From positions 8,998-58,209 of the forward strand of contig JABDAN010000013.1 of NCBI GenBank assembly GCA_013289175.1: a stretch of 49,212 nt of DNA, written 5' to 3'. Each line of letters begins with the position of its first letter. The first letter of the stretch is position 1. The DNA comes from Bacteroidota bacterium (lineage in GTDB: Bacteria > Bacteroidota > Bacteroidia > Chitinophagales > Chitinophagaceae). The position numbers and the translations under genes were made by a program. This document shows positions 1 through 7,618 of this stretch, in pieces. Below the pieces are notes generated by a model. It had not been told where the DNA came from and made no database searches. It saw nothing but the letters and a program-made list of their open reading frames with translations.

Positions 1-431
1 GAATAGGGTTCATGCAAGGGATCTTTGTCACCATCGATGATTTTTATCGAGAACATATTGATCGCCTCGGCACCTATAAAATGCCCGTATTTGCTTATTT
101 TTTTGTCGCCATAAATCAATGAGTGCGTCTGTCCCCAATCACACATCGCTACTCCTTTGAAATCTGGGAATTTATTTTTTAATTCCTCTCCCAAGGGATA
201 GGGCATAGATTGTTGTGAGTAACGCACGCCATCAAAAGTCTGGTGCATCATCACTTGATAAATGGTTTCGTAATTTTTAAAGTGTTTGTTGGCAGATACC
301 TCGTCGTTTATCCACAGGCCGATGATCATGGCAACAGCCATTCCTGTAGCCAGGCCCGCGATATTGATGACGGAGTAGATTTTGTTCTTTACTAAATTTC
401 GCCAGGCAATTTTTGAATAATATTTCATCAT
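1..431 (-). CDS. FtsX/MacB-type ABC transporter permease, N-terminal part (cut by window edge)
   Basis: The reading frame is open from the ATG at 431 to the window edge, giving about 143 residues without a stop. It begins MMKYYSKIAWRNLVKNK, the amphipathic start shared by the large MacB/FtsX-like permeases of Bacteroidota, followed by one hydrophobic segment at about residues 20-42 and then a soluble periplasmic MacB_PCD-like region. A second ATG lies one codon downstream at 428. Such permeases act in the inner membrane with an ATPase partner, usually in export or envelope-stress roles. No ATPase gene is visible here, and the C-terminal membrane segments lie outside the window. It resembles the complete permease at 7619-10000 in its opening residues. 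The family call is firm; substrate is unknown. Confidence 0.85.
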   Translation of the reverse strand, partial: MMKYYSKIAWRNLVKNKIYSVINIAGLATGMAVAMIIGLWINDEVSANKHFKNYETIYQVMMHQTFDGVRYSQQSMPYPLGEELKNKFPDFKGVAMCDWGQTHSLIYGDKKISKYGHFIGAEAINMFSIKIIDGDKDPLHEPY

Positions 432-746
432 AAAAAATGCACGTTGATTTTGTGGTGGATATTCATCCAGGATTTATTATCGAAGATCGTTAGCTCTCTT
501 TTCCAGACCTTGGTCCACTATGGGATCATAAGGACGGCCTTTCCCTTTGCGGCTAAGAAGATGCCAGACCTTTATCTTATTGCTTTTCAGTTATTTATCT
601 GATCTTATTTCCCGGAGATTGTGCGGTCTTGATACAATGGGTGTCCTGTTTTCCAAACACGTATGTCGTCCTAAAAAACGATGGTTTTCTAGGGGTACTT
701 GGGGCAGGTGCAAATGGAAGGAAGTTGAGTGGAGCCGCGTTAAGTC
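432..746. other. Intergenic region without a supported gene
   Basis: About 315 bases between two minus-strand genes. A short plus-strand open frame (547-756) has a basic, low-complexity translation without recognisable features and is not called. I see no convincing hairpin terminator and no clear TAnnTTTG promoter on the minus strand for the permease. Confidence 0.5.
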
Positions 747-1952
747 CTACTTATAAATAAAGGCACCGCGATAAACTTGCTGAGATTTGGTGACCACACA
801 GGGTTCTATAAAATTAATGTCGCCGTTTTCAATGGAGGTTTGCCAAAGCAATTTCTGGGCCCTGACATCATAGGCATACACATCGGTATAAAGGTGTCCA
901 CCAGCGTATGGATCGTATTGATCGCGTTGGGAGGTGGTATAATAAAAAATGTGATTAACATAGGTTCCCCCCGATTGATAGGCTCCAGAAATAGCTCGAC
1001 TCGTTTGCGGGACACCGTTCAATTGACCCGTAAATGCATTGGCAAATCCCTCTGGCGTTATAGCCAGCGAATCGGCCAGAATCGGATAAATGGAGCCAGC
1101 TGGTACAGAGGCGGTCGAATGCACCTGCATGGATGGATATGAAATTTTTCCGGTAGCCGAATCGGTGACCGCTCCGGATATATCGTAAATGCGGCCGTAA
1201 TTCATGTTGATGACGGTTCCGAGAAATTGAGAGAACGTCCATTCCAACAGTCCCGTGTGTGCATCTTTGACGAGCACGCCGGAGCCACCTTGTTGGTATA
1301 TCAGGTTGTCATATACGATCGGCGTACTGCCAACCGGATCCCAACTATCCCATTGCAATTGGCCGTTTGCCGCGTCCAACGCATAAAAATGACTGACGCC
1401 GGTATTGAAATAAACCATATCCCGATTGGTGACCACCATGCCCGTTCCCTCGTTGGGGGGTTTGGTGAATGTCCATTTTATTGACCCATCCATCACATTG
1501 ATCGCATAAAGATCTTCGTTGTCCTGCGCATAGAGAATGCCACCCCGGCCTGCAACGGGGAGGTAGAATGGCCATTGCGGAGTTCCGGGAAGTTGATGGG
1601 TCCATTGCACTTTGCCAGCAGAATCGAAAGCAGTCAGGTTGTTATCAAATCCCTCTACCACAATTAGTCCGCTGTTATAAAAGGCCGAAGTGGTATAGGT
1701 ACCACTTACCTTCTTGTTCCATACGAGTTTTCCGGTTTTTGCATCAAGGGCATATACATCATTGGTATTTCCACCTGCGATATATATCATGGCTGCGGAA
1801 TCCCCTGGATCTTCAGCATGAGGTGGAAGCGGATTGACGGTAGGTGGATTGGTTGGAGGCGGATTGGTGATGTGCGGAGTTTGTTTAACGCAACTGACTA
1901 CAAGCAATATAGCGATTAAGCAAGTGACAATACGGTAGTTAAGGATTTTCAT
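747..1952 (-). CDS. PQQ-binding-like beta-propeller repeat lipoprotein
   Basis: A predicted lipoprotein of 401 residues. The ATG at 1952 is chosen over an upstream start at 2006 because it directly precedes a lipoprotein signal peptide, with hydrophobic core and lipobox LVVSC (Cys at residue 21). A Pro/Asn/Thr-rich linker follows. The rest contains several PQQ/BamB-type blades, seen as repeated motifs such as VYALDAKTGKLVWN, FYALDAANGQLQWD and VYAYDVRAQKLLWQ. Such proteins form eight-bladed propellers and act either as PQQ enzymes or as scaffolds like BamB. No dehydrogenase motifs were seen, so a scaffold or sensor role is more likely, but the function is unknown. It lies upstream of the permease at 431 on the same strand with a 315-base gap, so co-transcription is uncertain. 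Confidence 0.85.
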   Translation of the reverse strand: MKILNYRIVTCLIAILLVVSCVKQTPHITNPPPTNPPTVNPLPPHAEDPGDSAAMIYIAGGNTNDVYALDAKTGKLVWNKKVSGTYTTSAFYNSGLIVVEGFDNNLTAFDSAGKVQWTHQLPGTPQWPFYLPVAGRGGILYAQDNEDLYAINVMDGSIKWTFTKPPNEGTGMVVTNRDMVYFNTGVSHFYALDAANGQLQWDSWDPVGSTPIVYDNLIYQQGGSGVLVKDAHTGLLEWTFSQFLGTVINMNYGRIYDISGAVTDSATGKISYPSMQVHSTASVPAGSIYPILADSLAITPEGFANAFTGQLNGVPQTSRAISGAYQSGGTYVNHIFYYTTSQRDQYDPYAGGHLYTDVYAYDVRAQKLLWQTSIENGDINFIEPCVVTKSQQVYRGAFIYK

Positions 1953-2198
1953 CTTGACAGGGTTCGATACCAGTGTTTTTACCCACTGGCTAGCTGAAAA
2001 AGGCATGCATCAGGATTTAGGATTTTCGGTTATGAAAATATCGTTTTAAAGCCATATTTGCAAGGGGGGTACAGGGCTCGAGACCAATGCTGAGTGCATC
2101 TATAAAATGACTGGTTTTTGCAAAAGGCGGAGAAAAAATGCATGGAATCGCTGCATCATGGTAGCATCCTAGACACCCCAAATTTGCTAACTTTCAAG

Positions 2199-3017
2199 AT
2201 GCAACATCAAGAATTTGAACCTCCTGAAGAGCTGCGGGATGTTATAAAGTGTTTTTGGTACACCCGCATGGAATTCGGAGAATCAGAATCGAGCTTCAAA
2301 GTATTACCGGATGGCTACGCAGAAATTATTTTTCATTTCGGAAACACCTGTAATATTTTATACAATGGAACTTTGCAACCATTGCCATCTCCTTTTATCA
2401 TGGGACTGCTCAATCAGCCGGTTCTTTTGTACACTAAAAACCGTTTTGAAGTTATTGGAATCCGGTGCTTTCCTTGGACCGTATTCGATTTGCTCGGTTT
2501 GCCGTCGGGTCAAGAAGGAGTTCACAAATTTGAGCATCCCATCGCCCGACTTCAATCCCCCTTGAATAAGTGGATTCAAACCGGCAGAATAGATGAAGCA
2601 CTGGCAGAGGTAAAACAGTATTTCTTGAGTGCTAAATCGCAGATCGCCAAAGACAGTTTGCTGTTCAAAGCGGGCGTCGCAATGCGGGAAGCAAACGGCA
2701 CCATGCCGGTAAGCCAGGTTGCAGCGGCGGCCCATGCAACGGTACGCACCCTGGAAAGGAAATTCAAGCAGTCTTCCGGCTATACGGTTAAAGATGTTTC
2801 CGGTCTGATGCGTTTTGAGCAGGTACGAAATCAACTATGGCAGTGTCCGGACTCCAACCTGGCCGGCTTGGCCCATGAGCTAGGTTATACGGATCAGTCC
2901 CACTTAAGCCGGGAATTCAAGCGCTACAGCGGTACTACACCAGCGGCCTTCGCGCGAAAAGCAAGGAATGGGAAACAAGCGGTAGGCAACGATTTTGTCG
3001 CGTTTGTACAAGCTTAA
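2199..3017 (+). CDS. AraC-family transcriptional regulator (DUF6597 N-terminal domain)
   Basis: A 272-residue regulator. The frame is open from a TTG at 2118, but the ATG at 2199 gives the usual family beginning (MQHQEFEPPEELRDVIKCFW) and is preferred. The N-terminal half matches the DUF6597 sensor type, with the conserved VLPDGYAEIIFHFG block. The C-terminal third is an AraC double helix-turn-helix: the first helix pair around ATVRTLERKFKQSSGY and the second around LAHELGYTDQSHLSREFKRY followed by G-T-T-P. It is cytoplasmic and DNA binding. The FAD monooxygenase begins about 20 bases after its stop, so the two are likely co-transcribed and the monooxygenase may be its target. The inducer cannot be deduced. 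Confidence 0.9.
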   Translation: MQHQEFEPPEELRDVIKCFWYTRMEFGESESSFKVLPDGYAEIIFHFGNTCNILYNGTLQPLPSPFIMGLLNQPVLLYTKNRFEVIGIRCFPWTVFDLLGLPSGQEGVHKFEHPIARLQSPLNKWIQTGRIDEALAEVKQYFLSAKSQIAKDSLLFKAGVAMREANGTMPVSQVAAAAHATVRTLERKFKQSSGYTVKDVSGLMRFEQVRNQLWQCPDSNLAGLAHELGYTDQSHLSREFKRYSGTTPAAFARKARNGKQAVGNDFVAFVQA

Positions 3018-3037
3018 GGCAAGCGCATCCCGGAATT

Positions 3038-4621
3038 TTGTGTCTCAATCATTCCAATGTGAAAGCGACAAACGAAAGCAGGAAATCCGCACAGAATCAT
3101 TTTGTTCACGATGTAATCATTTCAGGGGCCGGACCGGTTGGACTACTCCTCGCTTGTGAACTGGCCTTGGCCAAATGTACCGTCCTGATACTGGAGAAGG
3201 CAGCGGATCCTCGCTCGCCATTGAAGCAACTTCCTTTCGGGATACGGGGACTTTCGGCGCCTACCATCGAAACATTGTATCGTCGTGGGTTGCTAAACCA
3301 ACTCGAAATACACAAGCGTCTAAAGAATCCCCACCAAAATTCCAATCCAAACGCCCCACGTCAGGCAGGGCATTTTGCCGGCATTCCTTTTTACTACAAC
3401 CATATTGACACTGCTCAGTGGAAGGATCGCCTGCCCAGCTCAACCGAACCGAGTTTAATTTCTGAAATGGAGGAGCTTGAAACGGTATTGACCCGCCGTG
3501 CAACCACACTGGGTGTAGAAATCAGGCGTGGACATGCCCTGACAGACTTTCATCAAACCGGCGACGGAGTAAGCGTTCAGTCCGGTGACCAAACTTTTAA
3601 AGGCAAATGGCTCGTGGGTTGCGACGGAAGCCGCAGTATTGTCCGCAAAGCCGGGGGGTTTGACTTCGCCGGGACGGAACCCGAATTTACCGGCTACTCT
3701 ACGCTAATTGACATGCTCGATCCGGAAAAGCTCAGTCCCGGACGAAATGTGACCGAAAGAGGTATGTACCTGCAATCCCAGCCAGGTTATGTGATGATTC
3801 AGGATTTTGACGGCGGTGCATTCCATCATTCAGAAAAACCCATTACACTTGATCACGTACAGGAGGTGCTTCGCCGGGTCTCGAACACCAGCGTGACGAT
3901 CCGTACGCTGCATATCGCTACCACCTGGACCGACCGGGCACGGCAGGCTACCACCTACCGCAAAGGACGGGTACTTCTAGCCGGTGATTCCGCGCACATT
4001 CACGCGCCCTTGGGAGGCCAGGGGCTTAACCTTGGACTCGGAGATGCCATGAACCTGGGCTGGAAGCTAGCCCGAACCATCCAGGAAAAAGCGCCGGAAA
4101 GTTTGTTGGATACTTATTACACCGAACGTCATCCGGTGGGTGCACAGGTGCTGGACTGGTCACGCGCCCAGGCAGCCATCATGGGACCAGAACCCCATGC
4201 CCGCGCGCTGTACGCCATTATCCGCGACCTGATGAATACACGCGATGGTGCCACTTTTTTTGCAGGAAGGGTTTGGGGTATTTACACCCAATACCATCTC
4301 GGGGGTGAACATCCGCTGGTAGGTCACAGCGTACCCAATTTTGAATTCCAAGACGGGGGAAGAATAGGCGAGTTGATGCACGATGGTCTAGGAATCATGC
4401 TTGATTTCGACATGAATGCTTCTATAAAAACTTTGGTCAGTGAATACGACAACCAGATCAAATATATTTCAGGAAGCGTAAAAGACAGGCTGGGTGTAAG
4501 TGCCCTTTTGATACGCCCGGATGGGATCATCGCCTGGGCTACCGACCTCAACCCGGACTGCAGCGAACTCCAAAAAGCGGTCGATCACTGGTTTATTTCT
4601 AATCTGGAGATCAAGCATTAG
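3038..4621 (+). CDS. FAD-dependent monooxygenase of the aromatic hydroxylase (PHBH) type
   Basis: A group A flavoprotein monooxygenase of about 527 residues. It shows all three signatures: the Rossmann GAGPVG (residues 30-35) with an acidic strand end LILEKA, the DG motif VGCDGSRS near residue 193, and the GD motif LLAGDSAHIHAPLGGQGLNLG near residue 315. A thioredoxin-like C-terminal tail (ALLIRPDGIIAWAT) is as in rifampicin-, tetracycline- and pentachlorophenol-type hydroxylases. It would use NAD(P)H and oxygen to hydroxylate an aromatic or polyketide substrate in the cytoplasm. No ATG precedes the conserved core; the candidate starts are TTG at 3038 or GTG at 3059, so the N-terminus is uncertain. 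It follows the AraC gene by 20 bases. Substrate is unknown; detoxification of an aromatic antibiotic is one possibility. Confidence 0.9.
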   Translation: MCLNHSNVKATNESRKSAQNHFVHDVIISGAGPVGLLLACELALAKCTVLILEKAADPRSPLKQLPFGIRGLSAPTIETLYRRGLLNQLEIHKRLKNPHQNSNPNAPRQAGHFAGIPFYYNHIDTAQWKDRLPSSTEPSLISEMEELETVLTRRATTLGVEIRRGHALTDFHQTGDGVSVQSGDQTFKGKWLVGCDGSRSIVRKAGGFDFAGTEPEFTGYSTLIDMLDPEKLSPGRNVTERGMYLQSQPGYVMIQDFDGGAFHHSEKPITLDHVQEVLRRVSNTSVTIRTLHIATTWTDRARQATTYRKGRVLLAGDSAHIHAPLGGQGLNLGLGDAMNLGWKLARTIQEKAPESLLDTYYTERHPVGAQVLDWSRAQAAIMGPEPHARALYAIIRDLMNTRDGATFFAGRVWGIYTQYHLGGEHPLVGHSVPNFEFQDGGRIGELMHDGLGIMLDFDMNASIKTLVSEYDNQIKYISGSVKDRLGVSALLIRPDGIIAWATDLNPDCSELQKAVDHWFISNLEIKH

Positions 4622-4828
4622 AACTCGAAGAAAAAATAATCCAGCATTATTTTTATACCGCCTCTCTAAGCATAATTTTATAGAATCATTTAATCGAAGG
4701 CTTGAAAAATCCTTCAACTGTTTATTTGAAGTTTACCAAATAGCTTAAAGTCGTCGGCTACATTGAATACAAACGCTAGACCACTTCGAAGCGAACAAAA
4801 CATTATTTGCAGTTAAAAAACCATTTGT

Positions 4829-5383
4829 ATGAGACCACTCATCGCAGCAATCAATATGACACTTGACGGATTTTGCGATCATACGGCAATGATTGCAGAT
4901 AATGAAATACATCAACATTATGATGACCTATTGAGTAGTGCAGATACCCTTTTATACGGAAGAATAACTTATCAACTTATGGAAAGCTATTGGCCATCCG
5001 TCGTAAAAAATCCTACTGGCAACAAGCCCACAGATGAATTTGCTGTATTAATAGATAATATTTCAAAGATTGTTTTTTCCAGAACGCTCAAAAATGTTGA
5101 ATGGAAAAATACAAAATTGAAAAAGGAAGTTATGAAAGAAGAAGTTTTAGCACTCAAGAAACAAGCGGGCAGCAACATTTTGGCAGGCAGTCCAAGTTTG
5201 ATAGTAGCTTTAACACAACTTGACCTAATTGATGAATACCAAATTAACATTCAGCCAACTGTTGTAGGGAAGGGCTTACCATTATTTATAAACATCAAGG
5301 ATAGAATAAATCTTAGACTGCTTAAAACAAAAACATTTAAATGTGGTGCCGTAACGCATTACTATGAGCCGAGAAAAAAATGA
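4829..5383 (+). CDS. RibD C-terminal/dihydrofolate reductase-like protein
   Basis: A 184-residue single-domain protein of the YyaP/RibD-C reductase family. Seen in the sequence: the N-terminal strand and loop MTLDGFCD, the LLYGRITYQLMESYWP block typical of the family, the central FSRTL motif, the nucleotide-loop region NILAGSPSLIVALTQLDLIDEY, and the PTVVGKGLPLF strand near the C-terminus. Family members bind NADPH and reduce pterin- or pyrimidine-like substrates, but most remain uncharacterised. It is about the usual length. The gene is noticeably more A+T-rich than the monooxygenase before it, and sits alone with 207 bases upstream, suggesting an accessory gene. Confidence 0.9.
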   Translation: MRPLIAAINMTLDGFCDHTAMIADNEIHQHYDDLLSSADTLLYGRITYQLMESYWPSVVKNPTGNKPTDEFAVLIDNISKIVFSRTLKNVEWKNTKLKKEVMKEEVLALKKQAGSNILAGSPSLIVALTQLDLIDEYQINIQPTVVGKGLPLFINIKDRINLRLLKTKTFKCGAVTHYYEPRKK

Positions 5384-5523
5384 GTATATATTTCATCTAG
5401 AAGCAATCAATTGTAGAGACCATAATGCGAGAGCCTGTTAAGGGAACTTTCGTAACGGCATTAAAAGGCTTTCTCCTATAAGAAATACTTTATTAAATTA
5501 CTATTCACATTTAAGACGTAACA

Positions 5524-6036
5524 ATGATGAAATCAAAATTGTATCTGACTGCCTTACTCGTCATGGGAATCACTACATGTGTTGCTCAGCAAACCGCAAC
5601 ATGGGAAAAGTGGTCCTGGTTAATGGGACAATGGAAAGGTGAAGGCAATGGCCAGCCCGGGCAAGGTGGCGGAATTTTTACATTTAGCCCGGACCTCAAC
5701 GACAAAATACTCGTGCGAAAATCCCATTCAGAATATCCGGCCACATCTAGTAAGCCCTCCATTGTACACGACGATCTGATGGTCGTGTATTTGGATTTAT
5801 CAGGTGCCCCGTCAAAAGCTATCTATTTTGATAACGAGGGACATACGATAAACTATTCTATATCTTATGCAGACAAGACTATCATTCTGACAAGCGACAA
5901 AATTCCAAACGCCCCGATCTTCAAATTGACCTATACTTCACTTGACAACGATACCATCGATACAAAATTCGAAATATCCAGGGATGGCGAAAAATTTATG
6001 ACTTATATCGAAGGCAAAAGCAAGAAAATAAAGTAG
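5524..6036 (+). CDS. Secreted lipocalin/nitrobindin-like beta-barrel protein of unknown function
   Basis: A 170-residue protein with an N-terminal signal peptide (basic start, hydrophobic core, likely cleavage after CVAQ at about residue 22). The mature part begins with WSWLMGQWKGEGNG, which resembles the first strand of nitrobindin/THAP4 and DUF1579 barrels (consensus L-x-G-x-W-x-G-x-G). Strand-like alternation continues to the end (IYFDNEGHTINYSISY, FKLTYTSLDNDTIDTKFEIS). I do not see a proximal histidine that I can assign to haem, so a ligand is not proposed. It is probably periplasmic or extracellular. ATG codons at 5524 and 5527 are adjacent and the first is used. Confidence 0.75.
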   Translation: MMKSKLYLTALLVMGITTCVAQQTATWEKWSWLMGQWKGEGNGQPGQGGGIFTFSPDLNDKILVRKSHSEYPATSSKPSIVHDDLMVVYLDLSGAPSKAIYFDNEGHTINYSISYADKTIILTSDKIPNAPIFKLTYTSLDNDTIDTKFEISRDGEKFMTYIEGKSKKIK

Positions 6037-6159
6037 ACAGTCAACAGCATATTTTAATGTATGAAATGTCACAAAATCATAAATAATATGAATTTGAGAT
6101 TTGAGCATTGCCGGGATTTAACTACCACAGCAATATTAAATTTCATCGAATAGCGGGAT

Positions 6160-7359
6160 ATGTTTAGAAATTTCATTGAGAATAAAAAGCTCGCCGGAGT
6201 TAACTGCATATTGTGGCAAAACGGAAAAATTTTATATCAGGAAACTGACGGGTTTAAGAATTTGGAGACAAAGGAATTATTGACCATTGATACGATTTAT
6301 AGAATCGCCTCAATGACAAAACCAATTACTTCAGTACTTGCCATGATATTGTATGAGGAAAAGAAATTGGATCTCACTGATCCGATATCAAAATGGTTTC
6401 CACAATTTGGGAAAATGAAAGTCCTGATAAATCAACAGGATGAATACGAAAATGCTAACAAAAACATTACCGTACTCGATTTACTGACCCACAGGGCAGG
6501 TTTTACATATAGCGGATTTCAGAAAGGAAAACTGAAAGAAGATTACCTAGAGAAACTAGGGGGCGACATTGATACAGAAATTACACTTGAAGAATGGGTG
6601 AATGGACTAGCAAGTCTTCCTTTAATAAGTCAGCCCGGAGAAACATTCAATTATGGAAAGTCTACTGACTTATTGGGTATTCTTATTTCGACTATCGAGG
6701 GAAAATCATTGGGCAGGGTGATGGAAGAAAAAATATTCAACCCATTGGCCATGACTGATACTTTTTTTGACGTCCCCAAAGACAAAAAAAACAGATGTGC
6801 GTCTAATATTGGTTTCGATGAATTCGGAAAACTAATCAATCTTGAAACAGTTCCATTAAAAATGGCTTTCAAAGAACGGCCTCCTGGTTTGGAATTTGAA
6901 GCTGGAAGTGGGGGCCTTTGGTCAACGATGAAAGATTATTTAAAATTTGCCAGAATTTTTGTGGAGAATGGGAGTTCAAATGGTGTACAAATCTTAAAAA
7001 AGGAAACAAAGGATTTGATGTGCTCCAATCATTTGACGCCAGATCAAAGACAACACTCAAAATTGTTTGGCATGCCGTTGTTTAAGGATAATGTTGGTTT
7101 TGGATTGGGTGTGGCTGTCGTTACTACTGAAAGCCCATATTTATCTATTCCTTGCGCCGGCTCAATAGGCTCCGTTGGCTGGCCAGGTGCTTATGGAGGT
7201 TGGTGGTCTGCAGATCCGGTAAAAAAATCCATTGCCATTTTTTTGACACATTGTATGACCGAACCAAAACAACTTACTCAAGGTATTGGACTAGAATTAT
7301 ATGAAGCGATTGACATTTTCTCAAATTACACTAGAGAACGTTTATCGGTTGTGGATTGA
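6160..7359 (+). CDS. Serine hydrolase of the class C beta-lactamase/esterase EstB family
   Basis: A 399-residue protein of the beta-lactamase superfamily (Pfam Beta-lactamase). The nucleophile motif S-x-x-K is SMTK at residues 51-54, the second motif tyrosine is Y165 in NYGKSTDLLG, and the third motif region is GSVGWPGAYGGWW, a W-x-G-type variant as in carboxylesterases such as EstB rather than K-T-G. This suggests an esterase or amidase rather than a true beta-lactamase. The frame has a TAG just before the ATG at 6160, so the start is fixed; the protein lacks a signal peptide and roughly 20 residues present at the N-terminus of many relatives. It is probably cytoplasmic. Base composition is A+T-rich like the neighbouring 4829-6036 genes. 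Confidence 0.9.
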   Translation: MFRNFIENKKLAGVNCILWQNGKILYQETDGFKNLETKELLTIDTIYRIASMTKPITSVLAMILYEEKKLDLTDPISKWFPQFGKMKVLINQQDEYENANKNITVLDLLTHRAGFTYSGFQKGKLKEDYLEKLGGDIDTEITLEEWVNGLASLPLISQPGETFNYGKSTDLLGILISTIEGKSLGRVMEEKIFNPLAMTDTFFDVPKDKKNRCASNIGFDEFGKLINLETVPLKMAFKERPPGLEFEAGSGGLWSTMKDYLKFARIFVENGSSNGVQILKKETKDLMCSNHLTPDQRQHSKLFGMPLFKDNVGFGLGVAVVTTESPYLSIPCAGSIGSVGWPGAYGGWWSADPVKKSIAIFLTHCMTEPKQLTQGIGLELYEAIDIFSNYTRERLSVVD

Positions 7360-7618
7360 ATTCAGCCACTCCTGCTTCTGCGGTGAATTTATTGTCGATT
7401 TCAATATTTTATGGAGTTTTTGCCATGCCATTTGATACTACCCAATGGCGGGGTTATATAGATTTGCGGACATCTCCTGTACTAAAACCGAACAGTTTTC
7501 GCGGTTTTGTGATTCAATATTCCAGTGAATATCAAATATTTGGAATATTGGAGCTTTAATTGAAACAAATTGGTCGAATTGAGCGTCCAAGTATAGTTTC
7601 CACATCAAACAATCCCGT

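Noticed and set aside
547..756. A 69-codon plus-strand frame near the left end
   Set aside because: Arg/Lys/Trp-rich random-looking translation that runs into the end of the minus-strand PQQ gene.
5401..5500. Imperfect inverted repeat around GAGAGCCT and AAGGCTTTCTC before the 5524 gene
   Set aside because: The arms are about 40 bases apart and mismatched, with no T run; not enough to call a terminator or operator.
7356..7559. A 67-codon plus-strand frame after the serine hydrolase
   Set aside because: Overlaps the upstream stop, shows no family-like features, and its codon pattern is not convincing.
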